A stretch of 64,000 nucleotides of DNA from Virgisporangium aliadipatigenens (GCF_016863615.1 NZ_BOPF01000036.1:58558-122557), one strand, 5' to 3'. Shown: positions 18,879-29,142, counted from the first letter of the stretch. Notes: generated from the letters alone by a model not told the origin. Numbers and translations: made by a program.

Positions 18879-19806
18879 CCTTTGCCCGTGCCTCGACGGC
18901 CTGGCTGTACAGGCGGCCGGCGCGGTACGACGAACGAACCAGCGGGCCGGACATGACGCCGGCGAACCCGATCGCCTCGGCTTCCTCGCGTAGCTCGACG
19001 AACTCCTCCGGCTTGACCCAGCGCTCCACCGGGTGGTGCCGCGGCGTCGGCCGCAGGTACTGCGTGATCGTGATCAGCTCGCACCCGGCGGCGTGCAGGT
19101 CGCGCAGCGCCTGCGACACCTCCTCGCGGGTCTCGCCGAGCCCGAGGATCAGGTTGGACTTCGTGACCAGCCCGGCCGCGCGGGCCTGCGTGATGACGTC
19201 GAGCGAACGCTCGTAGCGGAACGCCGGCCGGATCCGCTTGAAGATGCGGGGCACCGTCTCGACGTTGTGCGCCAGCACCTCCGGCCGCGCGTCGAACACC
19301 TCGGCGAGCTGCTTCGGCTCGGCGTTGAAGTCGGGGATGAGCAGTTCGACGCCGCAACCCGGCAGGAGCGCGTGGATCTGGCGAACGGTCTCCGCGTACA
19401 GCCATGCCCCGCCGTCGGGCAGGTCGTCGCGGGCCACACCGGTGACGGTGGCGTACTTCAGCCCCATCGCCTGCACCGACTCGGCCACCCGGCGCGGCTC
19501 GTCGGCGTCGAACTCGGCCGGCTTGCCCGTGTCGATCTGGCAGAAGTCGCACCGGCGCGTGCACTGGTCGCCACCGATGAGGAACGTCGCCTCCCGGTCC
19601 TCCCAGCACTCGTAGATGTTGGGACAGCCGGCCTCCTGACACACCGTGTGGAGGCCCTCCCGCTGGACGAGCCCGCGCAGGTGGGTGAACTCCGGCCCCA
19701 TCTGCGCCTTGACCTTGATCCACGGCGGCTTGCGCTCGATCGGGGTCTGCGCATTGCGCACCTCGAGTCGGAGCAGCTTGCGGCCCTCGGGAACGACAGC
19801 GGTCAC
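18874..19806 (-). CDS. lipA: Lipoyl synthase
   Basis: A 310-residue radical SAM enzyme that inserts two sulfurs into protein-bound octanoyl chains to make lipoate. The auxiliary iron-sulfur cluster ligands are Cys56, Cys61 and Cys67 ([13 protein letters not shown]). The radical-SAM cluster is CTRRCDFCQ (Cys82, Cys86, Cys89). It completes the pathway with lipB 2.4 kb upstream on the same strand and serves SucB, which is encoded nearby. The stop codon lies inside the dispersed repeat element. Confidence 0.97.
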   Translation of the reverse strand: MTAVVPEGRKLLRLEVRNAQTPIERKPPWIKVKAQMGPEFTHLRGLVQREGLHTVCQEAGCPNIYECWEDREATFLIGGDQCTRRCDFCQIDTGKPAEFDADEPRRVAESVQAMGLKYATVTGVARDDLPDGGAWLYAETVRQIHALLPGCGVELLIPDFNAEPKQLAEVFDARPEVLAHNVETVPRIFKRIRPAFRYERSLDVITQARAAGLVTKSNLILGLGETREEVSQALRDLHAAGCELITITQYLRPTPRHHPVERWVKPEEFVELREEAEAIGFAGVMSGPLVRSSYRAGRLYSQAVEARAKA

Positions 19807-19870
19807 CCGGCAAGCCTACGCCGGTGACGGACGGCGGCGGCACGTGTGCCTCGCCACTACGCTGTCGGAC

Positions 19871-20608
19871 GTGACATCGGAGGTCGTCGTTCAACTGGCG
19901 TTGGGCGTGGGGTCGAGTGTGATCACCGGTGCGGGAGTCTGGCTCGCGCAGCGCGTGCGCGCGACCGGGCGGGTCCGGCGCCTGCGCCGGTTCCTCGGCC
20001 TGCACGGGCTGGTCGGCGGGGACTGCCGGCTCGTCATCGGGGACCACTTCTCGCAGCCCGGCGCCGTGCACCGGCGGGACATGGCCGCCATGCTCGAACT
20101 GGCGACCGTCGTGCGTTCGGCCGGCGCACGACCCGAGGTGCTCTCCGCCGGCCAGGCGACCGCTCCCAGCGACGACGTGGAGTTCAGCGTCGCCGGCGTG
20201 CACGCCAACCGGCGCACCGAGGCTCATATGCGCCGTTACCTGCCGGGGCTGTCGATGCGCAACCGCGACGGGGTGACGGTGCCGGACATCGTCGTCGGGA
20301 CGACCTGGTATCCGGTCAGCGACGACGCGCACCACGGAATCATCGCGCGGGTGTGCCGGCCGGGGCGGCCGCATCTGTTCCTGGTGTTCGGGCAGACCGG
20401 CATCAGCACAGTCGCGATGGCGGCCCACTTCGCGGCGCAACTGCCGGCCCTCGACCGGCGTTTCGGGGCGGAGCGGACGTTCTGCCTGGTGCTGCGGGCG
20501 CACACGCCGCGGGCGTACGGGTACAGCGAGGTGGAGGAACTGGCCGACGTCACCGAGGCGGTACTGAGCCCGTCGATCCCGGAAGTGGAGTCCGAGACAT
20601 CCGCGTAG
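19871..20608 (+). CDS. Uncharacterised protein with one N-terminal membrane helix
   Basis: A 245-residue protein of unknown function. Residues 6-25 (LALGVGSSVITGAGVWLA) form one membrane helix, followed by a short basic patch (RVRATGRVRRLRRF) and a soluble domain. The domain has clear alternation of strands and helices: RLVIGDHF, HRRDMAAMLELATVV, VPDIVVGTTWYP, HLFLVFGQTG, TFCLVLRAHTP. The basic patch after the helix suggests that the domain is cytoplasmic. GTG start chosen because it begins the helix; upstream sequence in frame overlaps lipA. No recognised family, so no function is proposed. It is divergent from lipA and convergent with the next gene. Confidence 0.6.
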   Translation: MTSEVVVQLALGVGSSVITGAGVWLAQRVRATGRVRRLRRFLGLHGLVGGDCRLVIGDHFSQPGAVHRRDMAAMLELATVVRSAGARPEVLSAGQATAPSDDVEFSVAGVHANRRTEAHMRRYLPGLSMRNRDGVTVPDIVVGTTWYPVSDDAHHGIIARVCRPGRPHLFLVFGQTGISTVAMAAHFAAQLPALDRRFGAERTFCLVLRAHTPRAYGYSEVEELADVTEAVLSPSIPEVESETSA

Positions 20609-20611
20609 GGC

Positions 20612-22123
20612 CTAATCGCGCTGCGGCGGCAGCATCGGCGGGGCGTTGAGGTCCCGGCACGTCTGGGGCACGCAGGGACGGTCCCAGCCGCGCAGTTCGT
20701 GACAGGGCACGTAGACGATCGAGTACCACGGCTGCGGAGCCGTCCGGATCCAGACGTGCTGCAGCTGCGGATCGTCGCGGCACATCTTCGAGGCCGCCAC
20801 GACCTGGTCCTTCCAGCGCGGCGAGTTGTGCCGGTAGGTGTCCTCGAAGCGGTAGTTGACCGCTCCCACGACGAGGACGTACGCGGCGAGCGCCAACACC
20901 GGAGCGGTGCGCCGGTCGAACCGGGGCCGCCAGCCGGCCGTCTCCCGCGGCGCGGGACTCTCCCGTGGCGCGGGAGACAGGAACATCCCCAGCGCGGCGA
21001 ACAGCAGCAGCTCCACCACCAGCACGTACCGCATCGCGGCGCCGCCGCCGGCCATCACCATCATGCAGTGCAGCGCCACCGCGTGCAGGAGCGTGACCGT
21101 GAGCAGCAGCCACGGCGGCCGGGTCCAGCGCTTCCACGCGGCGAACGCCCCCACCGCCACGATCACCGCCACGACCAGCCAGCCGAGCACCGACGTCGTC
21201 ACGTCCGGCCCGAACGCGAGCACCTTCGCCCAGCGGAACCCGAGCATCGACAGGGGCACCGTCTCGTCGCCGAACATCTTCAGCGCCCACACCGGGTCGA
21301 GGACGGTCTCGTTGATGCCGTTGCGGCTGGTGAGCCCGCGCACGTTCGCGGAGTAGTGCAGCGCCGAGCCGCCGAGGAGCGTCAGCAGCGCGAGCACGCC
21401 GAACCGGTCGCGGCGCACCACCACCCGCAATGCGGCGAGCGGGATCATCCCGGCCACGAGCACCGTGCTCGTCGCGGTGAAGAACAGGATCGCCAGGCCC
21501 GACCACCGGCCGCCGCGCCCCTGCGGGGTCCACAGCAGCACCCAGAACAGCGTGTACAGGGCGAAGAAGTGCAGGCAGACCGGACGGTTGTAGACCTCGG
21601 AGAGGAAGTTCTCGGCGACCGGCGCGAAGAGGATCGGCGCCGCCGCGAGCAGCCGTGGCACCCGGTGCGACAGGTGCGCGGCGCTGGCGACGTACACGGT
21701 CAGGGCCAGCAGCGCCGTCACGATCGCCGAGGAGATCGAGAGGACCGCCGCCGCCCACGAGATCGGGAACAGCGCCGCCAGCTCGCCGAGCAGGCGGGGG
21801 AAGATGATGTAGTAGCCGACCGCCGGCCGGGTGACGGCCTTCAGCCCGGACATGTTGAGCGCGTCGGTGAGGACGTCGCGGGAGTCTTCCTCCCAGATCG
21901 TCTGGAACGGCCCGGTGCCGCTCACCCGGAACAGGCTCACGGCGGTGCCGGCCAGCACGGCGACGATCGCGGCGATCCAGTGCGCCCGGGTGATCCTCAC
22001 GGCGGGCGCCGCCGGGAACAGCGTCTCCAGAAGGGTGAGCCCGCGCCGCCACCACGGAGCGGCCGGCTCCGGCTGCTCCGTGTCGGTCTGAGGTTCGTCG
22101 ACGGCCAGCGCCACAGCGTCCAC
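20612..22123 (-). CDS. Polytopic membrane protein, glycosyltransferase-like topology
   Basis: A 503-residue protein with a cytoplasmic N-terminal tail of about 50 residues, roughly ten to eleven membrane helices and an extracytoplasmic C-terminal tail containing four cysteines. The loop after the first helix (FQTIWEEDSRDVLTDAL) holds acidic residues in the place where GT-C glycosyltransferases keep their catalytic acid. That is suggestive, not decisive. A short duplication SPAPRESPAPRE in the last loop comes from a 15-bp tandem repeat near 20940-20975. It lies between the uncharacterised gene and lipB without clear operon links. Confidence 0.65.
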   Translation of the reverse strand: MDAVALAVDEPQTDTEQPEPAAPWWRRGLTLLETLFPAAPAVRITRAHWIAAIVAVLAGTAVSLFRVSGTGPFQTIWEEDSRDVLTDALNMSGLKAVTRPAVGYYIIFPRLLGELAALFPISWAAAVLSISSAIVTALLALTVYVASAAHLSHRVPRLLAAAPILFAPVAENFLSEVYNRPVCLHFFALYTLFWVLLWTPQGRGGRWSGLAILFFTATSTVLVAGMIPLAALRVVVRRDRFGVLALLTLLGGSALHYSANVRGLTSRNGINETVLDPVWALKMFGDETVPLSMLGFRWAKVLAFGPDVTTSVLGWLVVAVIVAVGAFAAWKRWTRPPWLLLTVTLLHAVALHCMMVMAGGGAAMRYVLVVELLLFAALGMFLSPAPRESPAPRETAGWRPRFDRRTAPVLALAAYVLVVGAVNYRFEDTYRHNSPRWKDQVVAASKMCRDDPQLQHVWIRTAPQPWYSIVYVPCHELRGWDRPCVPQTCRDLNAPPMLPPQRD

Positions 22124-22194
22124 TCCCGATGTGTGTCCTCACCGGCGGTGCCGGCGGAGCGCACTTTAACACCGGGCGATATCGCCCTCCGGCG

Positions 22195-22842
22195 CTAGGC
22201 CGCTTGCACCATCGGGAGGCGCCGCTCGACCAGGGGGAGGACCTCGTCGACGGTCACCGTGCGCCCCAGTTCCCGCGTCAGCGAGGTGACCCCGGCGTCG
22301 GAGATCCCGCACGGGACGAACCGGTCGTACGCCGACAGGTCGCAGTCGCAGTTGATCGCGAACCCGTGCTGCGTTACCCCGCGCGCCACCCGGATCCCGA
22401 TCGCCGCGACCTTGCGCTCCGGCCCCCGCGCGTCCGCCGCCACCCACACGCCGCTGCGCCCCCTGATCTCGGAGCGGATCGTCGGCAGGCCCAGCTCGGC
22501 GCAGACCTCGATGAGCAGCTGCTCGGTGCGGCGCACGTAGGCCACCACGTCGATCGGCTCGCCCAGGTGCACGATCGGGTAGCCGACGAGCTGCCCCGGC
22601 CCGTGCCAGGTGATCTTGCCGCCGCGGTCGACGTCGACGACGGGACTGCCGTCGATCGGCCGGTCCTGCGCCTCCGTGCGCTTGCCCGCCGTGAAGACGC
22701 TCGGGTGCTCCAGCAGCAGCACGGTGTCGGGCCGGGCGCCGGCCACCACCTCCGCGTGGATCTCCTGCTGGCGGCGCCACGCCTCCGTGTACTCCACCGT
22801 GCCGGCGCGGATCACGGTGAGCGGACGGGTCGTCGTAGTCAC
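22195..22842 (-). CDS. lipB: Octanoyltransferase
   Basis: A 215-residue enzyme that moves octanoyl groups from acyl carrier protein to lipoyl domains, the first step of lipoate synthesis. The invariant Lys144 ([12 protein letters not shown]) and Cys178 ([14 protein letters not shown]) that make the thioester intermediate are present, as are the [17 protein letters not shown] loop and HGFAINC. It lies directly downstream of the TIGR01777 epimerase gene and on the same strand as lipA. Confidence 0.97.
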   Translation of the reverse strand: MTTTTRPLTVIRAGTVEYTEAWRRQQEIHAEVVAGARPDTVLLLEHPSVFTAGKRTEAQDRPIDGSPVVDVDRGGKITWHGPGQLVGYPIVHLGEPIDVVAYVRRTEQLLIEVCAELGLPTIRSEIRGRSGVWVAADARGPERKVAAIGIRVARGVTQHGFAINCDCDLSAYDRFVPCGISDAGVTSLTRELGRTVTVDEVLPLVERRLPMVQAA

Positions 22843-22860
22843 GCCGGCAAGCGTATCCCT

Positions 22861-23751
22861 CTACAGAACGGCGGCCAGCGCCTCGTCCACGGTGCGGTGC
22901 CGGAAGCCGAAGCCGCCGTCGGTCAGGCGCGCGGGGATCACCCGCCGGCTCGCCAGCATCTCGTCGGCGAACTCGCCGAGCGCGATCCTCAGTGCGAACG
23001 CCGGCGCCGGGATCAACGCCGGCCGGTGCAGCCGCTTCGCCAGCACCCGGGTGAATTCCGCGTTCGTCACCGGCTGCGGGCCGGTGAGGTTGAGCGGGCC
23101 GTCGAGATCCCGTTCGAGGAGGAACTCCACCGCGCCGAGCCAGTCGGCCATCGAGATCCACGGCAGGTACTGCCGGCCGGAGGAGAGCCGCCCACCGGCC
23201 CCGAGCAGGAACTGCAGGCGGGTGGGGCCGAGCAGGCCGCCGCCCTTGTCCAGCACCAGCCCGGAACGCAGCAGCGCCACGCGCACCCCGGCGTCGGCGG
23301 CCGGGCGGGTGGCGTTCTCCCACTCGACGCAGAGCCCCGCGAGGAAGTCGTCGCCGGGTGAGGCGAACTCGTCGAGCGTGGTGTCGCCGCGATCCGTGCC
23401 GTAGTAGCCGACGGCCGATGCGTTGAGCAGCGTCGCCGGGCGGTGCTCGGGCGGCAGCGCCGCGATCGTGCGCGCGAGCGTGCCCGTCGTGTCGAGCCGG
23501 CTGTCCCGCAGCTGCCGCTTGTACGCCGCCGTCCAGCGATGGCCGCCGACGTTGGCGCCCGCGAGGTTGAGCACCGCGTCGGTGCCGGCCACGACGGTCG
23601 CGTCGAGCACACCGCCGGCCGGGTCCCAGCGGGCCTCCTTGGCCCCCGGATCCCGGCGCACCAGGCGGGTCACGTCGTGCCCGGACTCCCGCAGCCGTGC
23701 CGCGAGGCGGGTGCCCAGGAAGCCCGACGCACCGGCCAGCAGGATCTTCAT
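22861..23751 (-). CDS. TIGR01777 family NAD(P)-binding epimerase-like protein
   Basis: A 296-residue extended SDR. The N-terminal Rossmann motif is LAGASGFLGTRLA, followed by NLAGANVGGHRW and the YfcH-type active-site region NASAVGYYGTDRG. The C-terminal DUF1731-type segment (VIPARLTDGGFGFRH) is present. Members are widespread and their reaction is largely unassigned. It is 18 nt upstream of lipB on the same strand, so the two are probably co-transcribed; this arrangement recurs in actinobacteria. Confidence 0.85.
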   Translation of the reverse strand: MKILLAGASGFLGTRLAARLRESGHDVTRLVRRDPGAKEARWDPAGGVLDATVVAGTDAVLNLAGANVGGHRWTAAYKRQLRDSRLDTTGTLARTIAALPPEHRPATLLNASAVGYYGTDRGDTTLDEFASPGDDFLAGLCVEWENATRPAADAGVRVALLRSGLVLDKGGGLLGPTRLQFLLGAGGRLSSGRQYLPWISMADWLGAVEFLLERDLDGPLNLTGPQPVTNAEFTRVLAKRLHRPALIPAPAFALRIALGEFADEMLASRRVIPARLTDGGFGFRHRTVDEALAAVL

Positions 23752-23769
23752 CCGTCCACACTAGACAGA

Positions 23770-23797
23770 AAAGGGCCGCCCGCCCGGGCGACCCTTT
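23770..23797 (-). terminator. sucB terminator hairpin
   Basis: A 12-bp stem with one G-T wobble (AAAGGGTCGCCC / GGGCGGCCCTTT on the minus strand) and a 4-nt loop, followed by TTCTGTCT. It lies 17 nt after the sucB stop, between the sucB unit and the epimerase gene. Confidence 0.8.
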
Positions 23798-23814
23798 CCT
23801 ATTGCGTCGGTTGC

Positions 23815-25638
23815 CTAGCCGAGGCCGACCTCGGACTCGAACGCGCCGTGCTCGAGGCGTTCCTTGATGGTGGTGAGGAACCGGGCCGCGTCCGCACCGT
23901 CGACGATCCGGTGGTCGTAGGACAGGGCCAGGTACATCATCGAACGCGGCACGATGACCTCGCCCAACTCCGGGTCCTGCACGACGACCGCGCGCTTGAC
24001 GATCGCACCGGTGCCGAGGATGCCCACCTGCGGCTGGTTGATGATCGGCGTGTCGAAGAGCGCACCACGGCTGCCGGTGTTGGTCAGCGTGAACGTGCCG
24101 CCCGAGATCTCATCCGGCTCGATCTTCATCGAACGGGTGCGCGCGGCGAGATCGGCGATCCGCTTCGCGATGCCGGAGATGTTGAGGTCCTCGGCGTTCT
24201 TGATGACCGGCACGAGCAGGCCGCGCTCGGTGTCCACGGCGATGCCCAGGTGCACGGCGCCGTGGTACGTGATGGTCTTCTCTTCCTCGTTGATCTGGGC
24301 GTTGACGACCGGGTGGGCCTTCAGCGCCTCGATCGTCGCGAGCGCCATGAACGGCAGGAACGACAGCTTCACCCCGTGGGTGCGCTCGAAGTCGTTCTTC
24401 ACCTTGGCCCGCAGCTTCGCGATCGCGGTCACGTCGACCTCGACCACGGTGGTCAGCTGCGCCGACGTCTGCAGCGACTGCACCATGCGCTTGGCGATGG
24501 TCTGCCGCAGGCGGGTCATCTTCTCGGTGCGCCCCTCGGCGGGGACGGCCGGCGCGGCGGCCCTGGCGGGCGCGGGCGCAGCGGCGGCCGCGGGCGCGGC
24601 CTGCTTCGCCTTGGCCTCGGCGGCCTTCTTGGCCTCGGCCGCCGCCAGCACGTCCTGCTTGCGGATGCGGCCGCCGACACCGGTGCCGCTCACCGTCGAC
24701 AGGTCGACGCCGTGCTGGCCGGCGAGCTTGCGCACCAGCGGGGTCACGTAGCCGGACGGGTCGCCGCCGTTGCCGCCCGCCGCGGGGGCCTGCGCGGGCG
24801 GGGCGGCCGGGGCCGGCTGGAAGCGGGACTCCTGCTTGCCGGTGGTCTCCGCGTCGGCCGACGGCGTGGCGTAGGACGCCCCGGCGGTCTGCGGCGCGGG
24901 CTGCTCCTGCTTCGGAGCCTCCTGCTTGGGGGCTTCCTGCTTCGGAGCTTCCTGCTTGGCGGCGGGGGCCTCCTGCTTGGGCGCCTCCTGCTTCGGTGCG
25001 GGCGCGGCACCGGCCGCACCGATCACGGCCAGGTCGGCGCCGACCTCGACGGTCTCGTCCTCGGGAACCTTGATCTCCAGCAGCGTGCCGGCCACCGGGG
25101 ACGGGATCTCCGTGTCGACCTTGTCCGTGGAGACCTCCAGCAGCGGCTCGTCGGCCTCGACGGTCTCACCGACCTGCTTGAGCCAGCGGGTGACGGTGCC
25201 CTCGGTGACGCTCTCGCCGAGCGCGGGCATCTTCACGGCCGTTCCCTCGGCGGAACCGCCACCGGCCGCGGCCGGAGCCGCCTCCTCCTGCGGCGAGGGA
25301 GCGGGCGCCGGGGCCTCCTCCGGCTCGGCCTGGGCCGCCTCCTCGGCGGGAGCCTCCTCCTGCTGCGCGGGGGCGGCCGCGGGCGCGGAACCGCCGTCGC
25401 CGTCGCCGCCGATGACGGCCAGCTCGCTGCCGACCTCGACGGTCTCGTCCTCGCCGACCACGATGCGGGTCAGCACGCCGGCCGCCGGGGAGGGGATCTC
25501 GGTGTCCACCTTGTCGGTGGAGACCTCGAGCAACGGCTCGTCGGCCTCGACGTGGTCACCCTCCTGCTTCAACCAGCGGGTGACGGTGCCCTCGGTGACG
25601 CTTTCGCCCAGCCGGGGCATGGTGACCGATACCGGCAT
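23815..25638 (-). CDS. sucB: 2-oxoacid dehydrogenase E2 component (dihydrolipoamide acyltransferase)
   Basis: A 607-residue E2. Two lipoyl domains carry the lipoylated lysines in [14 protein letters not shown] (Lys43 and Lys173), separated by Ala/Pro/Glu-rich linkers. A third linker contains QEAPK repeats. Then come the peripheral subunit-binding domain ([21 protein letters not shown]) and the catalytic domain ending with the active-site [13 protein letters not shown]. It matches the actinobacterial SucB/DlaT class used by the pyruvate and 2-oxoglutarate complexes. It follows lpdA by 37 nt, forming an E3-E2 operon, and depends on LipA and LipB encoded next door. Confidence 0.95.
   Translation of the reverse strand: MPVSVTMPRLGESVTEGTVTRWLKQEGDHVEADEPLLEVSTDKVDTEIPSPAAGVLTRIVVGEDETVEVGSELAVIGGDGDGGSAPAAAPAQQEEAPAEEAAQAEPEEAPAPAPSPQEEAAPAAAGGGSAEGTAVKMPALGESVTEGTVTRWLKQVGETVEADEPLLEVSTDKVDTEIPSPVAGTLLEIKVPEDETVEVGADLAVIGAAGAAPAPKQEAPKQEAPAAKQEAPKQEAPKQEAPKQEQPAPQTAGASYATPSADAETTGKQESRFQPAPAAPPAQAPAAGGNGGDPSGYVTPLVRKLAGQHGVDLSTVSGTGVGGRIRKQDVLAAAEAKKAAEAKAKQAAPAAAAAPAPARAAAPAVPAEGRTEKMTRLRQTIAKRMVQSLQTSAQLTTVVEVDVTAIAKLRAKVKNDFERTHGVKLSFLPFMALATIEALKAHPVVNAQINEEEKTITYHGAVHLGIAVDTERGLLVPVIKNAEDLNISGIAKRIADLAARTRSMKIEPDEISGGTFTLTNTGSRGALFDTPIINQPQVGILGTGAIVKRAVVVQDPELGEVIVPRSMMYLALSYDHRIVDGADAARFLTTIKERLEHGAFESEVGLG
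24902..25010 (-). repeat. QEAPK-coding minisatellite in sucB
   Basis: Roughly seven 15-bp units of the type GGGGCTTCCTGCTTC, with small variations, encode the third flexible linker of SucB ([19 protein letters not shown] and so on). Copy number may vary between strains. Confidence 0.85.
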
Positions 25639-25675
25639 GTCGTACTGCTCCTTGATCTGCTGTTCGAAAGCGGGG

Positions 25676-27058
25676 CTAGTGGACGTGCAGCGGCTTGCCG
25701 GCGAGCGCCAGGAACGCCTCGCCGAGCGCCTCGGTCTGGGTCGGGTGGCCGTGGACCAGCGACGCCACGTCGGCCGGCCACGCCTCCCAGTTGTAGATGA
25801 GCTGCGCCTCGCCGATCAGCTCGCTGACCCGGGCGCCGACCATGTGCACACCGACGACCGGGCCGTCCGCGACGCGCACCAGCTTGACGAAGCCGGCGGT
25901 CTTCAGGATCTGGCTCTTGCCGTTGCCGGTGAGGTCGTAGGTGACGGTCTCGACCTTGTCCGCGCCGTACTGCTCCTTGGCCTTGGCCTCGGTGAGCCCC
26001 ATCGAGCCGACCTCGGGCTCGCAGTAGGTGACGCGCGGGATGCCGGCCTCGTCGATGACGGCGGGGTTGAGGCCCGCGATCTCCTCGGCGACGAAGATGC
26101 CCTGCTGGAACCCGCGGTGTGCGAGCTGCAGCCCGGGAACGATGTCGCCGACCGCCCACACGCCCGGCACACCGGTGCGCAGCCGCTCGTCGGTGATGAC
26201 GAACCCGCGTTCGAGCCGCACGCCCTGGGCCTCGTAGCCGAGCCCGTCGGTGACCGGACCACGGCCGACGGCGACCAGCAGCACCTCGGCCTCGATCGCC
26301 TCGCCGCCCTGCAGCGTCACCTTCACGCCCGACTTGGTCTTCTCGACCTTCTCGAACGGCTTGCCGACCTTGAACGCGATCTTCCGCTTGCGGAACGCCC
26401 GCTCGAGCGCCTTGGAGGACTGCTCGTCCTCGGCGGCGAGCAGCCGCGGCAGCGCCTCGACGATGGTCACGTCGACGCCGAGCGACTTCCACGCACTGGC
26501 GAACTCGCACCCGATCACGCCGCCGCCGAGCACCACCGCGGAGGCCGGGGCGGAGTCGAGCGCCAGCGCGTGCTCGGAGGTGATGATCTTCTCGCCGTCG
26601 ACCTCGAGGCCGGGCAGCGACTTCGAGTACGAACCGGTGGCGAGCACGATGTTCTTGCCCGTGTAGGTCTTGCCGCCGACCTCGACGGCGTTGGGGCCGA
26701 CGAGCTTGCCCGCGCCCTCCACGTAAGTGATCTTCCTGGACTTGATCAGCCCCTGGAGACCCTTGTACAGCTTGCTGACGACGCCGTCCTTGTAGGCGTT
26801 GACCGCCTTGAAGTCGACCCCGTTGAAGGTCGCCTGCACGCCGAACTGCTCGGCCTCGCGAGCGTTGTCGGCGACCTCTCCGGCGTGCAGCAGAGCCTTT
26901 GTGGGGATGCAGCCGCGGTGCAGGCAGGTGCCACCCACCTTGTCCTTCTCGATCAGCACTACGGACATGCCGAGCTGTGCCGCCCGCAGCGCTGTCGCGT
27001 AGCCGCCGCTACCGCCGCCGAGCACGACGACATCGTGTCCGGGGTTACCTTGAGTCAC
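25676..27058 (-). CDS. lpdA: Dihydrolipoyl dehydrogenase (E3)
   Basis: A 460-residue FAD disulfide reductase that reoxidises dihydrolipoamide with NAD. The FAD motif [14 protein letters not shown] is followed by the redox pair Cys45/Cys50 in GGTCLHRGC. The NAD domain has [13 protein letters not shown], and the C-terminal catalytic His-Glu is in [18 protein letters not shown] between the cysteines, in place of the common LNVG, matches the actinobacterial form. GTG start (MTQGNPGHD); the next gene in the operon is sucB. Confidence 0.96.
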   Translation of the reverse strand: MTQGNPGHDVVVLGGGSGGYATALRAAQLGMSVVLIEKDKVGGTCLHRGCIPTKALLHAGEVADNAREAEQFGVQATFNGVDFKAVNAYKDGVVSKLYKGLQGLIKSRKITYVEGAGKLVGPNAVEVGGKTYTGKNIVLATGSYSKSLPGLEVDGEKIITSEHALALDSAPASAVVLGGGVIGCEFASAWKSLGVDVTIVEALPRLLAAEDEQSSKALERAFRKRKIAFKVGKPFEKVEKTKSGVKVTLQGGEAIEAEVLLVAVGRGPVTDGLGYEAQGVRLERGFVITDERLRTGVPGVWAVGDIVPGLQLAHRGFQQGIFVAEEIAGLNPAVIDEAGIPRVTYCEPEVGSMGLTEAKAKEQYGADKVETVTYDLTGNGKSQILKTAGFVKLVRVADGPVVGVHMVGARVSELIGEAQLIYNWEAWPADVASLVHGHPTQTEALGEAFLALAGKPLHVH

Positions 27059-27269
27059 GTCATCTCCCGAAGTCGCGTTCGCGCGGACGCGACCGGCGTA
27101 TGGAGCTAACGGTGATCCGGTGAGAGGCGTCCGACGTCCTCGACCATCTTGTCACTCGGACCGGGCGGTTGCGACGCCAGGTGCCAAAGGACACTGAACA
27201 TGATCTCGTCGGCCCCCCGCTCACGGGCTTCCCGCGTACCCTTGCCGCCAGTCGGGGAGGGAGTGAACG

Positions 27270-27563
27270 GTGGCCTGGTTCAAGAGGCGCACAGCGGAGC
27301 AGGACGACGTCGCGCACCTGGAGGAGTTCGTGCGCTCCCGGCGCGGGGTCGAGGCGTATCTGGAGCCGCGCACGACCGTCACGCCGCCGACGATGATCCT
27401 GATCGCGCACGACGGGGAGTGGACCCGCCGCCGCGTGCCGGACGAGCGGGCCGCGCGCCGGTTCGCCGAGAAGCAGCGGATCCCGGTCTACGACATCGCG
27501 TTGACCGGGTATCCGCAGCGTAAGCGCGACTGGGACGAGCGCCAGAAGCGATCTAGCCGTTGA
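27270..27563 (+). CDS. Conserved small actinobacterial protein, function unknown
   Basis: A 97-residue soluble protein (MAWFKRR start, GTG), rich in charged residues, with a compact central beta segment TMILIAHDGEWTRRRVPDER. No metal, nucleotide or DNA-binding motif is visible. A GGGAGGGAG ribosome site precedes it. It ends 11 nt inside the 3' end of the convergent pepA. Proteins of this type occur next to pepA or lpdA in relatives, to my knowledge without a known role. Confidence 0.75.
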   Translation: MAWFKRRTAEQDDVAHLEEFVRSRRGVEAYLEPRTTVTPPTMILIAHDGEWTRRRVPDERAARRFAEKQRIPVYDIALTGYPQRKRDWDERQKRSSR

Positions 27564-29049
27564 GGGCGATGTCCTCGACCAGCTCGATCAGGGTGCGCAC
27601 CGGCACGCCCGTCCCGCCCTTGTGCCAGTAGCCCGTCGGCTCGCCCGAGTGGTAGGCGGGACCGGCGATGTCGATGTGCGCCCACGGGACGTCGTCGGCG
27701 ACGAAGTTCGACAGGAAGATGCCGCCCTGCAGCATGTGGCCGGCGCGGTCCATCCCGGCGCTGACCTGCGAGAGGTCGGCGACCTCGGAGTCCATGCCCT
27801 TGCGCACGTCGTCCGGTAGCGGCATCGTCCACGCCGGCTCGCCGATCCGGTCGCCGAGGGCCTGGACCCGCTCGCTGAATTCCGGTGAACCCATCAGTCC
27901 GGCGACCCGCCGGCCGAGCGCGACGACCTGGCCGCCGGTCAGCGTCGAGGTCTCCACGACGTAGTCGGTGCCCTCCGCGCAGGCGCGGGCGATCGCGTCG
28001 GCGAGGATCATGCGCCCCTCGGCGTCGGTGTTGAGCACCTCCACCTTGGTGCCGTCGAACATCGTGACGACGTCGCCGGGCCGGTACGAGGTGCCCGAGG
28101 GCATGTTCTCCGCGATCGGCAGGTAGGCGGTGACCGACACCTTCGGCTTGAGCGCGGCGACGGCGGTCATCGCGGCGACGACGGCGGCCGCACCGGCCAT
28201 GTCGCTCTTCATCTCCCACATGTTCGCGGCCGGCTTGATGGAGACGCCGCCGGTGTCGAACGTGATGCCCTTGCCGACCAGCGCCACCCGGGACTTGGCG
28301 CCGCGCGCGGTGTAGGCGATGCGCACGAAGCGCGGCGGCTCGCCGGAGCCCAGCCCGACGGCGAGGAGACCGCCGTAGCCGCCCTTGCGCAGCGCCTTCT
28401 CGTCCAGCACCTCGACGTCGAGCCCGGCCTTCGTGGCGGCCTCGGCGAACGACGCGGCGAGCACCGGCGGCCGCTTCTCGTTGGGTGCCAGGTTGACCCA
28501 GTCGCGCGCGCGGGTCACCGCACCGGCGATCACCGTGGCCCGCTTGAGCTCGGCCCTGTCGGCCTTCGCCGAGGCGCCGTCCGCGACGATCGAGACCGTC
28601 TTCACCGGGTCGCGGCGGTCGGTGTCCCGGGTCTTGTACCCGGTGAACCGGTACGCGCCGAGCAGCGCGCCCTCGGCGACCGGCCGGACGGCGGCCGGGA
28701 GAGCGAGCGCCACCCGCCCGTTGCCGGCGAGCCCGCGCACGGCAGCCCCGACGGCGCGTCGCAGCGTCTCGTCGGCGACGTCCGCACCGTCCTGCGGCAC
28801 GGGGCCGAGCCCGACGGCGGCGAGCACCGGTGCGCCGATCGCGCCGAACGTCGCGAGCTTCACCACCTCGCCCGCCTTGCCCGTGGCGCCGAGCGCGGTC
28901 AACGCCGTGAGCAGCCCGCCGCCCTTGAAGGCCGCCCCGACGGATTCCGCGCCGGCCGCGAGGGCCAGCGGTTCGGCGTGGACACCGATGACCACCGCGT
29001 CGACGTCGAGCGTCGCCGGGTCCCGGTCGCTGAGGTTCACAACGGTCAC
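27553..29049 (-). CDS. pepA: Leucyl aminopeptidase (M17 family)
   Basis: A 498-residue cytosolic metallo-aminopeptidase that removes N-terminal residues from peptides. The C-terminal catalytic domain has VGKGITFDTGGVSIKP (metal Lys/Asp), MKSDMAGAAAV and the M17 signature NTDAEGRMILADA. The N-terminal half is the usual macro-like regulatory domain. The GTG at 29049 is chosen because GGAG lies 7 nt upstream and the protein then has the standard M17 length; an open frame continues far upstream but is antisense to gcvT. It is divergent from gcvT. Confidence 0.95.
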   Translation of the reverse strand: MTVVNLSDRDPATLDVDAVVIGVHAEPLALAAGAESVGAAFKGGGLLTALTALGATGKAGEVVKLATFGAIGAPVLAAVGLGPVPQDGADVADETLRRAVGAAVRGLAGNGRVALALPAAVRPVAEGALLGAYRFTGYKTRDTDRRDPVKTVSIVADGASAKADRAELKRATVIAGAVTRARDWVNLAPNEKRPPVLAASFAEAATKAGLDVEVLDEKALRKGGYGGLLAVGLGSGEPPRFVRIAYTARGAKSRVALVGKGITFDTGGVSIKPAANMWEMKSDMAGAAAVVAAMTAVAALKPKVSVTAYLPIAENMPSGTSYRPGDVVTMFDGTKVEVLNTDAEGRMILADAIARACAEGTDYVVETSTLTGGQVVALGRRVAGLMGSPEFSERVQALGDRIGEPAWTMPLPDDVRKGMDSEVADLSQVSAGMDRAGHMLQGGIFLSNFVADDVPWAHIDIAGPAYHSGEPTGYWHKGGTGVPVRTLIELVEDIALNG

Positions 29050-29128
29050 GCGAGCGCTCCAGGTTTCTTCGGCGGAAATTTGTCCGTCGGTGGGTAGGCC
29101 TGCCGGTGAAATGATGTTGGCACCGATG

Positions 29129-29142
29129 CTAACGGGCGTTAG
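29129..29142. promoter_or_regulatory. Palindrome between pepA and gcvT
   Basis: CTAACG-GG-CGTTAG, a perfect 6-bp inverted repeat with a 2-nt centre, lies in the 114-nt divergent promoter region, 22 nt before the gcvT ATG. It is a possible regulator site; no regulator is identified. Confidence 0.4.

Noticed and set aside
24902..25010. 15-bp tandem repeats in sucB as a possible regulatory repeat
   Set aside because: They encode the QEAPK linker in frame; Ala/Pro-rich inter-domain linkers are normal in E2 proteins.
27059..27269. A hidden gene in the lpdA to small-protein gap
   Set aside because: A frame exists on the minus strand but its product is Arg-rich and overlaps both neighbours; no start with a ribosome site.
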